Below, one piece after another: positions 7,802 to 13,828 of a DNA stretch of 20,925 nt (position 1 is its first letter; every line of letters starts with the position of its first letter). Both the position numbers and the translations under genes were made by a program. The stretch spans positions 1 to 20,925 of the forward strand of contig SVLP01000040.1 in NCBI GenBank assembly GCA_015067895.1, given 5' to 3'. Below the pieces are notes generated by a model. It was not told the origin of the DNA, did no database searches, and saw only the letters and a list, made by a program, of their open reading frames with translations. Source of the stretch: Oscillospiraceae bacterium. GTDB taxonomy: Bacteria > Bacillota_A > Clostridia > Oscillospirales > Oscillospiraceae.

Positions 7802-8749
7802 ATGATCGGTTCCGGTTTGAAGAAACTGGCCAATGAAAATGGTATGAAGGTCGCCCACGGTGTGGCTTACGGCAGCCTGCGGGGCTACGCCGCCACTTTG
7901 AGCGAGGGCAGCGGCTACAAGCAGATCGTACTTACCACCAAGTTCACCGACCCCGCCAAGCTCAATGCGCTTCAGGCACAGGTCAATTCCCGCAACATCC
8001 AGCGGGAGCTCCGCGTCCGCGACCTGACCTTCGCCCCCAACGGTGTCAGCATCGTCTTCCTGGACAATCCCGGCACCATGAAGAAGATCGAAGAATTTAT
8101 CGAGTGGTTCTGGCCCCTGCTGGAGCAGGCCGGTGCCACCCGCTGGGATTTCTGCACTGAGTGCGGCAGCCAGGTCACCGCCGGCAAGTGGAAGCTGGTG
8201 GACGGTATCGCCTTCTACCTCCACGACAGCTGCGCCGACCGGATGGTGCGGGGCATCGAGGCCGAGGAGACCGAGCGGAAGGAAGCTGACACCGGCAACT
8301 ATTTCACCGGTCTGCTGGGTGCCTTCGCAGGCTCTGCCATCGGTGCGGTGCTTTGGGCGGTCGTCCTGAGCTTCGGCTATGTGGCTTCCATCGTGGGTCT
8401 GGTCATCGGCTGGCTGGCGGAGAAGGGCTACAACCTGCTCAAGGGCAAGCAGGGCAAGGCAAAGGTCTTCATCCTGATCCTGGCCGTCATCTTCGGTGTC
8501 CTGCTGGGCAATTTCGCCGCTGATGCCTATTCTCTGGCTGCTATGATCTCCGCCGGTGAGCTGCCCGGCTTCGGTCTGGTGGATATCCCCAGCATGATCG
8601 TCCTGCTGCTTGTCAGCGAGCCTGAGTACCTGCGGGCCACCGCCAGCAACATCCTGATGGGTCTGCTGTTCGCGGGCCTGGGCGTGTTCTCCCTGCTGCG
8701 CAAGACCGGCAAGGAGGTCTCCCAGACCAAGATCATCGACTTGGAGTAA
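7802..8749 (+). CDS. Membrane protein with CxxC/HxxC zinc-finger-like motif, unknown function
   Basis: 315 residues, function not recognised. Start ATG 7802 follows AAAGAGGTG; a GTG at 7793 would overlap that site. Residues 1-110 form a soluble N-terminal domain (KKLANENGMKVAHG..., then VSIVFLDNPGTMKKIEEFI). C118-x2-C121 and H141-x2-C144 could bind one metal. A charged segment (151-165) leads into about four hydrophobic segments near 168-206, 221-240, 260-273 and 283-299; the C-terminus is polar. No signal peptide. It has its own promoter, GC-rich codons like the core genome, and a terminator-like hairpin downstream (8794-8841). The N-terminal half probably faces the cytoplasm (inference). 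Confidence 0.85.
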   Translation: MIGSGLKKLANENGMKVAHGVAYGSLRGYAATLSEGSGYKQIVLTTKFTDPAKLNALQAQVNSRNIQRELRVRDLTFAPNGVSIVFLDNPGTMKKIEEFIEWFWPLLEQAGATRWDFCTECGSQVTAGKWKLVDGIAFYLHDSCADRMVRGIEAEETERKEADTGNYFTGLLGAFAGSAIGAVLWAVVLSFGYVASIVGLVIGWLAEKGYNLLKGKQGKAKVFILILAVIFGVLLGNFAADAYSLAAMISAGELPGFGLVDIPSMIVLLLVSEPEYLRATASNILMGLLFAGLGVFSLLRKTGKEVSQTKIIDLE

Positions 8750-8761
8750 TATAGAGTTCTG

Positions 8762-8789
8762 AGTGCTGAATGATCTATAACTCAGCACT
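8762..8789 (+). other. 8-bp hairpin between two genes
   Basis: AGTGCTGA (8762-8769) and TCAGCACT (8782-8789) are perfect inverted copies around a 12-nt loop. A competing pairing GAGTT (8754-8758) / AACTC (8779-8783) is possible. No T-run follows, so it is not a terminator by itself; it stands directly before the hairpin at 8794. Confidence 0.5.
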
Positions 8790-8793
8790 GTAT

Positions 8794-8841
8794 AAAACCG
8801 TCTCCTCTGGGTTACACTCCCAGCAAAGGAGGCGGTTTTTT
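8794..8841 (+). terminator. Terminator-like hairpin that encloses the next gene's ribosome binding site
   Basis: Arm 8794-8806 (AAAACCGTCTCCT) pairs with arm 8827-8839 (AGGAGGCGGTTTT) over 13 bp with one G-U. An inner 5-bp stem, CTGGG/CCCAG (8807-8811/8819-8823), caps it. Six T residues (8836-8841) end directly at the ATG of the next gene (8842), and AGGAGG in the right arm is that gene's Shine-Dalgarno. Confidence 0.75.
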
Positions 8842-9090
8842 ATGGTGAAAGGAACATCCCGTCAGGTCATCGTCGTCCACGCGCCGGAGGAGAAGCTCTT
8901 CGATCAGGCGATCTTCATCCTCCGCGACGGCGCGGTAGGGGAGGGCGGCGTCAGCGACGAGGCTCTGCTCAGAGAGGCGAAAGGGTACCTGGAGGTACCG
9001 GGCAAGCGCAAGGCGAAATGGCTCCATAACGGCCCTGTGTGGGGCGCTGCGGGGGCGGGGCTCGGTGCGCTTCTTTCGTTTCTTCTGTAG
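8842..9090 (+). CDS. Conserved small protein with C-terminal membrane anchor, unknown function
   Basis: 82 residues. Start ATG 8842 lies 9 nt after AGGAGG. The N-terminal part (VKGTSRQVIVVHAPEEKLFD, then QAIFILRDGAV) resembles a small uncharacterised protein that I recall as frequent in Clostridia; about 20 C-terminal residues (PVWGAAGAGLGALLSFLL) form one membrane helix after a basic stretch (GKRKAKW), so the bulk should face the cytoplasm. No function is claimed. Two oddities: the ribosome binding site is inside a terminator-type stem, and the stop codon TAG (9088-9090) is formed by the first bases of an inverted-repeat element, so the original C-terminus may have been altered. Confidence 0.8.
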   Translation: MVKGTSRQVIVVHAPEEKLFDQAIFILRDGAVGEGGVSDEALLREAKGYLEVPGKRKAKWLHNGPVWGAAGAGLGALLSFLL

Positions 9091-9160
9091 GGAACGGCCT
9101 GTGTGCCGTTCCGGTTGCCCACCGCGGTGATCGGGGAACGGCACATAGGCCGTTCCCTAC
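9087..9160. repeat. 74-bp palindromic intergenic repeat (REP/MITE-like)
   Basis: Arms 9087-9112 (starting GTAGGGAACGGCCT) and 9135-9160 (ending AGGCCGTTCCCTAC) are inverted copies over 26 bp with one difference, which is a G-U pair in RNA. The 22-nt loop contains its own 10-bp palindrome CACCGCGGTG. It carries no T-tail and no coding sequence. It overlaps the stop codon of the 82-residue gene and ends 10 bp before the dusB -35. Confidence 0.85.
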
Positions 9161-9170
9161 ATACATCCAT

Positions 9171-9200
9171 TTGACATCTTGCAGCAGTTTGTGCTAGAAT
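9171..9200 (+). promoter_or_regulatory. Promoter for dusB
   Basis: Consensus -35 TTGACA (9171-9176), 18-bp spacer, -10 TAGAAT (9195-9200), followed by GGAGG (9211) and ATG 9223. Confidence 0.85.
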
Positions 9201-9210
9201 AGCACAAACT
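9186..9210 (+). promoter_or_regulatory. Perfect 11-bp palindrome over the dusB -10 (candidate operator)
   Basis: AGTTTGTGCTA (9186-9196) and TAGCACAAACT (9200-9210) are exact inverted copies with a 3-nt centre. The -10 hexamer lies across the centre, so a dimeric regulator bound here would block the promoter. If transcription begins near 9207, the full hairpin would not form in the RNA, which favours a DNA site. Confidence 0.55.
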
Positions 9211-9222
9211 GGAGGCGAGAAT

Positions 9223-10188
9223 ATGCGAATCGGTAATTTGGAAGTGCCCGGCATGCTGGCGCTGGCTCCCATGGCGGGAGTCACTGATCTGGCGTTCCGG
9301 ACGGTGTGCGCAGAGAACGGCGCGGACATGACCATCACGGAGATGGTCTCCAGCCGCGCGCTGGTATATCAGGACAAGAAGAGCAGGGGATTGCTGAAAA
9401 AGAACGAGGGCTCCATCTGCGGTGCCCAGATCTTCGGCAACGACCCGGCCATCATGGCAGAAAGCGCCGTCATGGCGGCGGAAATTTCCGGCTGTGATTT
9501 CATCGACATCAACATGGGCTGCCCCATGCCCAAAATCGCCAACAACGGCGACGGCTGCGGCCTGATGAAGAAGCCCGAGCTGGCAGGGAAGATCGTCAGG
9601 GCCGTCAGCGATAAGCTCAGTATCCCCGTGACGGTCAAGTGCCGCCTGGGCTGGGACAAGGGCAGCATCAATGTGGAAAGCTTTGCCCAGCGGATGGAGG
9701 ACAACGGTGCGGCCGCCATCACCGTCCATGGCCGGACGAGAAGCATGCTCTACACCGGCGTTGCCGACTGGGACACCATCGGCAAGGTCAAGCGGCTTTT
9801 AAGCATCCCCCTCATCGCCAACGGCGACATCGTCTCCGGCCCCAAGGCGGTGGAGTGTCTGCGCCGCACCGGCGCGGACTACCTGATGGTGGGCCGGGCC
9901 ACCTTTGGCGATCCCTGGCTGTTCACCGAGATCCAGCAGGCTCTGCGGGGCGAGGAGCTCACGCCCAGACCCAGTCTGAACGAGCGGATGGAGCTTGGCC
10001 GCAGACAGGTTTTGCTGGCCCTGGAGGACAAGGGCGAGCACATCGCCTGCCTGGAGGCAAGAAAGCATCTGGCCTGGTACCTGCGGGGCGTGAGCCACGC
10101 GGCCTACTATAAAAAGGAGATCTGCGCCATCAACACCATCGAGGAAGCCATGAAGATCATCGACGGGATCAAAAAAGATCTGAAATAA
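9223..10188 (+). CDS. dusB: tRNA-dihydrouridine synthase (DusB-like)
   Basis: FMN- and NADPH-dependent reduction of uridine to dihydrouridine in tRNA. The 321-residue TIM-barrel protein opens with LAPMAGVTDLAFR (FMN-binding strand), has the catalytic Cys at residue 100 in NMGCPMPK, HGRTR at 169-173, NGDIVSG and VGRATFGDPW near the C-terminal side of the barrel, and a helical C-terminal domain. All Dus hallmarks and length are normal. Start ATG 9223 follows GGAGG. The gene has its own promoter and ends at the terminator 10193-10221. Assignment to DusB rather than another Dus subfamily follows what is usual in Firmicutes. Confidence 0.95.
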   Translation: MRIGNLEVPGMLALAPMAGVTDLAFRTVCAENGADMTITEMVSSRALVYQDKKSRGLLKKNEGSICGAQIFGNDPAIMAESAVMAAEISGCDFIDINMGCPMPKIANNGDGCGLMKKPELAGKIVRAVSDKLSIPVTVKCRLGWDKGSINVESFAQRMEDNGAAAITVHGRTRSMLYTGVADWDTIGKVKRLLSIPLIANGDIVSGPKAVECLRRTGADYLMVGRATFGDPWLFTEIQQALRGEELTPRPSLNERMELGRRQVLLALEDKGEHIACLEARKHLAWYLRGVSHAAYYKKEICAINTIEEAMKIIDGIKKDLK

Positions 10189-10192
10189 TCGC

Positions 10193-10221
10193 AAAAGCCG
10201 TTGCAAACGCAACGGCTTTTT
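10193..10221 (+). terminator. Intrinsic terminator after dusB
   Basis: A 12-bp perfect stem (10193-10204 and 10209-10220, AAAAGCCGTTGC and its complement) with loop AAAC ends in TTTTT. It begins 5 nt past the dusB stop. Confidence 0.93.
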
Positions 10222-10229
10222 GCTATGAT
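10201..10229 (+). promoter_or_regulatory. Promoter for the aldo/keto reductase, overlapping the dusB terminator
   Basis: TTGCAA (10201-10206), 17-bp spacer, TATGAT (10224-10229) with TGC directly before the -10 (extended -10). The -35 and part of the spacer lie inside the terminator hairpin of dusB. Confidence 0.7.
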
Positions 10230-10250
10230 TTGATAAGAGGTGATTTAATT

Positions 10251-11360
10251 ATGGAAAATCGGAAATTCGGAAACACCGGCCTGACACCCTCCATTCTGGG
10301 CTTCGGCATGATGCGCCTGCAAAAGCGCGCCGACGGCTCCATCGATGAGGAGTGGGCCATCAAGACCCTGCGCAGTGCCATCGACAATGGCCTGACCTAC
10401 GTGGACACCGCCTATGTCTACCCCGACAGCGAGCGGGTCACCGGCCTGTGTCTGGCGGACGGCTACCGGGAGAAGGTGACCCTGGCCACCAAGATGCCCG
10501 TCTCCCTGCTCAAGTGTGAAGAGGACTTCGAGCGGATCCTGGACGAGGAGCTGGAGCGGCTCCAGACCGACCACATCGATGTCTATCTGCTCCACGCCCT
10601 GAGCGACGACCGCTGGGAGAACTGCGTGGTCAAGTACAACGTCCTGGAGCACATGGAGCGGGCCAAGGCCGCGGGCAAGATCCGCCACATCGGCTTTTCC
10701 TTCCACGACAGCTACGAGTCCTTCGAGCGGATCCTGAACGCCTACGACGGCTGGGAGTTCTGCCAGATCATGCTCAATTACCAGGATGTCAACTACCAGG
10801 CTGGTCTGAAGGGTATGCGTCTGGCCCATGAGAAGGGGCTGGCTGTGGTCATCATGGAGCCCCTGCGGGGCGGTGCTCTGGCCAATGTCCCCGCCGATGT
10901 GGCCGCAATGCTGCCCAAGAGCCCTGTCGAGAGCGCCCTGGACTTCCTGTGGCACCACAAGGAGATCAATGTTGTCCTCTCCGGCATGTCCGCCACCGAG
11001 CAGGTGGAGCAGAACATGGAGTACGCCAGCCGTGCCACCGCCGGGATGCTCTCTGACGAGGAGTACGCCCGGATGATCGCCGCCGGCGATCTGATGCGCG
11101 CCAAGGTGAGCATCAACTGCACCGCCTGCGGCTACTGCAGCGTCTGCCCCAACGAGATCTCCATCCCTGCCATCTTCGCCATGTACAACCGGGCCCAGCT
11201 GGACGGCGACGGTGTCCGTTCCCAGAACGAGTACCGGGCCCTGGGCGATAAGAATCAGTCCGGCTGCATCGAGTGCGGCGCCTGCGTGGCCGCCTGCCCC
11301 CAGCACATCAACATCCCCGAGGAGCTGAAGAAGGTACATAAGCGGTGGGGAGTCAAGTGA
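10251..11360 (+). CDS. Aldo/keto reductase with C-terminal 2x[4Fe-4S] ferredoxin domain
   Basis: Predicted cytoplasmic NAD(P)H-linked oxidoreductase fused to a ferredoxin-like module; substrate unknown. Start ATG 10251 follows AGAGGTGA. The barrel starts at KFGNTGLTPSILGFGMMR; the catalytic tetrad is visible as D52 and Y57 (VDTAYVYPDSE), K81 (LATKMP) and H115 (YLLHAL). Two CxxCxxCxxxCP motifs at C290/293/296/300 and C339/342/345/349 should hold two 4Fe-4S clusters. Length 369 is normal for this anaerobe AKR subfamily. It stands alone, with a promoter nested in the dusB terminator and a palindromic repeat downstream. Confidence 0.93.
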   Translation: MENRKFGNTGLTPSILGFGMMRLQKRADGSIDEEWAIKTLRSAIDNGLTYVDTAYVYPDSERVTGLCLADGYREKVTLATKMPVSLLKCEEDFERILDEELERLQTDHIDVYLLHALSDDRWENCVVKYNVLEHMERAKAAGKIRHIGFSFHDSYESFERILNAYDGWEFCQIMLNYQDVNYQAGLKGMRLAHEKGLAVVIMEPLRGGALANVPADVAAMLPKSPVESALDFLWHHKEINVVLSGMSATEQVEQNMEYASRATAGMLSDEEYARMIAAGDLMRAKVSINCTACGYCSVCPNEISIPAIFAMYNRAQLDGDGVRSQNEYRALGDKNQSGCIECGACVAACPQHINIPEELKKVHKRWGVK

Positions 11361-11366
11361 TTGAAA

Positions 11367-11384
11367 TTTTCCCTGACGGGAAAA
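11367..11384 (+). terminator. Weak hairpin after the aldo/keto reductase gene
   Basis: TTTTCCC and GGGAAAA pair around TGAC directly after the stop codon. There is no downstream T-run, so termination here is doubtful; the hairpin at 11571-11596 is the better terminator. Confidence 0.3.
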
Positions 11385-11436
11385 GGATTCAGATGATGCA
11401 TTTATAGAATCAGAAGCATTACACAGCATCCAGCAC

Positions 11437-11540
11437 TGTCATTGCGAGCCCGTAAGGGCGTGGCAATCTCCTGGTACTGCGTTCCGAATTCGTACACCGT
11501 ACCAGGAGATCGCCGCGGCCCGTCGGGCCTCGCGATGACA
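11437..11540. repeat. 104-bp palindromic repeat with TGTCATTGCGAG-type ends (MITE-like)
   Basis: The ends TGTCATTGCGAG (11437) and CTCGCGATGACA (to 11540) are inverted copies with one mismatch. Inside, a 16-bp arm 11462-11477 pairs with 11499-11514 (one mismatch) around a 21-nt loop, and two small GC-rich hairpins flank it. No open frame. I recall repeats with this end sequence as widespread in gut Firmicutes genomes. It lies between convergent genes, a neutral location. Confidence 0.85.
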
Positions 11541-11570
11541 TGATTGTGGTTAAGCGGCACATAACAGAAA

Positions 11571-11608
11571 TCGCGCGTGTCCTGGAACACGCGCGACTTT
11601 TCTATTTT
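11571..11608. terminator. Bidirectional terminator between convergent genes
   Basis: TCGCGCGTGT (11571-11580) and ACACGCGCGA (11587-11596) form a perfect GC-rich stem with a 6-nt loop. On the plus strand CTTTTCTATTTT follows, serving the aldo/keto reductase; on the minus strand the tail GATTTCTGTT is weaker and would serve the zinc-ribbon gene and its upstream partner. Confidence 0.85.
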
Positions 11609-11609
11609 G

Positions 11610-11846
11610 TCAGCGAAGGGGTCTGCCGCATTTGGGGCAGCGTTTGAGGGGAGGGATTCTTCCGAAGTCCTCGCCGCAGTGGGGGCAATGCCAGTAGAAA
11701 ATCTTGATAACGGCTGCACAGCCCAAAGGAAGGATGGCAGCGATCTTCAGCCACTCCAGACTTGTCGGGCCATTGCCGATGGCAAACAGGATACCCGCAA
11801 GCATCAGACACAGCCCAAAGGCGAGCATTCTAAGGAGATGTCTCAC
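11610..11846 (-). CDS. Small membrane protein with C-terminal zinc ribbon
   Basis: 78 residues, function not recognised. Two hydrophobic segments (about 5-23 and 33-51) are followed by CPHC (54-57) and CPKC (70-73), a typical four-cysteine zinc ribbon. The start is taken as GTG 11846, three bases after the stop of the dehydrogenase gene; no good ribosome binding site is visible, so translation may be coupled to that gene, or begin at the ATG six codons later. Likely co-transcribed with the dehydrogenase and ended by the hairpin at 11571-11596. Confidence 0.65.
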   Translation of the reverse strand: MRHLLRMLAFGLCLMLAGILFAIGNGPTSLEWLKIAAILPLGCAAVIKIFYWHCPHCGEDFGRIPPLKRCPKCGRPLR

Positions 11847-11849
11847 GGA

Positions 11850-12953
11850 TCAGACAACGTCCTCGGGCTTGTCGAACTTGTAGATCAGGGGATTCTGACG
11901 CTCGATCTCGTTGAAGATGGCGATCTGGGCCTTGATGTGCTCGGGCTTCATGAACAGCTCCGCGCCGTTCACCAGAGTCTCGTACCAGGCGTGGTAGAAG
12001 CGGTTGGTGCACATGCCGAAGGCATTCCACACGTCGGCCTTCAGAGCGACCTCCTCCTCGTGCCAGACCAGCTTGTTGTTGCAGTAGGCGGGGGTACCGT
12101 TCTCATTGTGGATGGACTTGTGCTCCAGAACGGGAGTGGGGACTTCCTCGTCCAGGTAGTACTTGTAGACGATCTTGGCGTTGTAGACCTTCATGGTGCC
12201 CCTGGTGCCGAAGATCTTGAACAGGGGCTGCTCACCGGCGTAGGCATCGGAGGGGTTGACCTCCATCTCGTAGATGGTGCCGTTGGAGTAGTGCATCCGG
12301 CAGAACATGTAGTCCTCGGCATCGCCCACGGAGTTCCAGATGGCCATGTGGGAGGTGATGGCGGGCAGCTCGTCGCTCTCGGCCAGATCCATGATCTGCT
12401 CGATGGAGTGGGCGGCGTTGTTGCGCATGGTACCGGCATCGCGATACAGCAGGGTCTGCCAGTCGTAGCGGCGGGCGAAGGAATTCTGGCAGGCGCGGAC
12501 CAGCTTCACATCACCGATGACGCCCTCCTTCAGCAGGCGCTTCATCTGGATGAAGTAGTCGTTGAACTTGTACTGATGGAAGATGGTGAAGATGACGTTG
12601 TTCCGCTTGGCGGTGTCGATCAGATCCTGAACCATCTCAGGGGTCTTGCACAGGGGCTTCTCGCACAGGACGTTGAAGCCGTGCTCCATCAGATCCTTGG
12701 TGATGGGGTAGTGGAGGTCAGAGTAGGAGGCGTTGGTGACGAAGTCCAGCTCGTCAACGTGGGCAAAGAGCTCCCGGTAGTCGCTCATGGTCTCGCAGCC
12801 GAAGATCTCCCGGGCAGCGGCGGCACGGTTGGGATCGGCCTCGACCACGTACTTGACGTTGCAGATGTCGTTGTCCGCAGTGCGCAGGAAAGCACCGTGG
12901 ATGTCACAGCCGGAGCGGCCGAAGCCGATGATGGCGATGTTGAGTTTCTTCAT
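11850..12953 (-). CDS. Gfo/Idh/MocA-family NAD(P)-dependent oxidoreductase
   Basis: 367-residue soluble dehydrogenase, probably acting on a sugar, inositol or related polyol; substrate not assignable. The Rossmann fold starts at MKKLNIAIIGFGRSG (GxGxxG at 10-15), and CEKPLCKTPE carries the family's E-K-P at 98-100. The segment DAGTMRNNAAHSIEQIMDL corresponds to the usual G...D.H.ID...L catalytic region but reads H-S-I-E, so His is kept and the typical Asp is replaced by Glu. Start ATG 12953 follows AAAGGGGAAAA. It has its own promoter with a palindrome over the -10. Confidence 0.92.
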   Translation of the reverse strand: MKKLNIAIIGFGRSGCDIHGAFLRTADNDICNVKYVVEADPNRAAAAREIFGCETMSDYRELFAHVDELDFVTNASYSDLHYPITKDLMEHGFNVLCEKPLCKTPEMVQDLIDTAKRNNVIFTIFHQYKFNDYFIQMKRLLKEGVIGDVKLVRACQNSFARRYDWQTLLYRDAGTMRNNAAHSIEQIMDLAESDELPAITSHMAIWNSVGDAEDYMFCRMHYSNGTIYEMEVNPSDAYAGEQPLFKIFGTRGTMKVYNAKIVYKYYLDEEVPTPVLEHKSIHNENGTPAYCNNKLVWHEEEVALKADVWNAFGMCTNRFYHAWYETLVNGAELFMKPEHIKAQIAIFNEIERQNPLIYKFDKPEDVV

Positions 12954-12997
12954 GTGATTTTCCCCTTTCCAATGTTGCGGCGGTGCCGCGTGTCAAA

Positions 12998-13017
12998 ATC
13001 CATTGTATACGATGGAT
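12998..13017 (-). promoter_or_regulatory. Palindrome over the dehydrogenase -10 (candidate operator)
   Basis: ATCCAT (12998-13003) and ATGGAT (13012-13017) flank TGTATACG; the core GTATAC is itself a palindrome, and the -10 TACAAT lies inside. The TTGTATACGA-like core resembles sites of GntR-family (FadR subgroup) regulators, which would fit control by a sugar-acid or polyol signal. The regulator is not in the window. Confidence 0.5.
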
Positions 13018-13030
13018 GGCAAATTTGCAA
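13002..13030 (-). promoter_or_regulatory. Promoter for the Gfo/Idh/MocA gene
   Basis: Minus strand: TTGCAA (13030-13025), 17-bp spacer, TACAAT (13007-13002); about 50 nt to the start codon. Confidence 0.75.
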
Positions 13031-13062
13031 GAAAAATCCCCCAATTCCGTGGAATTGGGGGG
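13031..13062 (-). terminator. Intrinsic terminator after the ICMT-like gene
   Basis: A perfect 11-bp stem CCCCCAATTCC / GGAATTGGGGG (13038-13048 and 13051-13061) is followed on the minus strand by ATTTTTC. It begins 5 nt after the stop codon, and its T-run touches the -35 of the next promoter (13025-13030). Confidence 0.92.
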
Positions 13063-13066
13063 TAAA

Positions 13067-13738
13067 TTACCAAATATAGGGAATCAAACGCCAGCGAACC
13101 TTCTGCATGTACTCCCGGTAGCCGGGCAGCTCCCGTGCGAGCACTTCCTCCTCGTTGCGGACGCGCTTTGCGATGATGGCGGGGTAGGCGAGGAAGACAA
13201 GGAATGCAGGGACGGAGCCCAGCACCAGGGGCATGCTCAGGAACAGCAGCACGGTCGATGCGTACATGGGATGCCGGACGATGCCGTAGAGTCCCGTGGA
13301 GACCACCCTCTGGCCCTCCTGGACTTCGATGGTGCGGGACAGCCAGGTGTTCTCCCGGAGCACCTCCGCGTAGAGGCCGTAGGCGGCCAGGAAGGCGACA
13401 GCTGCGGCGTAATTGACCCACAGGGGCAAACTCGACCAGCCGAAGCGGAAGTCCAGCCCCGCTAGAACGAAGCCGCACAGGAACATCAGGCCGCTGAGTC
13501 TGACGACCGTGGTCTGCTCGGATTCGCGCTCCCTGGCGTTCAGACGGCTGCGCAGCAGGTCGGGGTTCTTTGCCATCATGACGAGACCGACGAAGAACAT
13601 GGGGACGAACAGGACGCCCATCAGAAGCCAGCCGCCGGGAAAATCCACAGTGCCCGCGGGCAGGAATAACAGCACCATCATCAGAAAGATTCCGGCGGTG
13701 AACTTCAGGATCGCTTCAAAATAGAGCTGCCTGGTCAT
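13067..13738 (-). CDS. Isoprenylcysteine carboxyl methyltransferase-like integral membrane protein
   Basis: 223 residues with several membrane helices (about 12-28, 35-55, 80-96, 105-122 and 160-188). The C-terminal half carries the ICMT/phospholipid methyltransferase signature: GLYGIVRHPMYAS, then RNEEEVLAREL, GYREYMQKVRWRLIPYIW. In this superfamily that region binds S-adenosylmethionine and the substrate carboxylate or amine. Bacteria lack prenylated CaaX proteins, so the true substrate is unknown. Start ATG 13738 follows GGGAGG. It lies 90 nt behind znuB with no clear terminator between; it may be the last gene of that transcript. Confidence 0.88.
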   Translation of the reverse strand: MTRQLYFEAILKFTAGIFLMMVLLFLPAGTVDFPGGWLLMGVLFVPMFFVGLVMMAKNPDLLRSRLNARERESEQTTVVRLSGLMFLCGFVLAGLDFRFGWSSLPLWVNYAAAVAFLAAYGLYAEVLRENTWLSRTIEVQEGQRVVSTGLYGIVRHPMYASTVLLFLSMPLVLGSVPAFLVFLAYPAIIAKRVRNEEEVLARELPGYREYMQKVRWRLIPYIW

Positions 13739-13828
13739 GGTTTTACCTCCCGGCGTGGGCCTGTCGATAATGTGAAATCAGAAGAAATAACAGAAAAATC
13801 ATGTCAACAATTGGTTGTATCGGCGGTT

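Noticed and set aside
10245..11429. A 394-codon minus-strand open frame opposite the aldo/keto reductase
   Set aside because: Same artefact; the plus strand has all catalytic and Fe-S residues.
11577..13079. A 500-codon plus-strand open frame opposite the dehydrogenase
   Set aside because: Shadow of the Gfo/Idh/MocA gene, caused by GC-rich third positions; composition is Gly/Val/Asp/His-rich with no recognisable fold.
13739..13828. Promoter or terminator between znuB and the ICMT-like gene
   Set aside because: TTGACA occurs (minus strand), but no -10 lies 16-18 bp away, and the GGTTTC/GAAACC dyad at the znuB stop is too short for a terminator.
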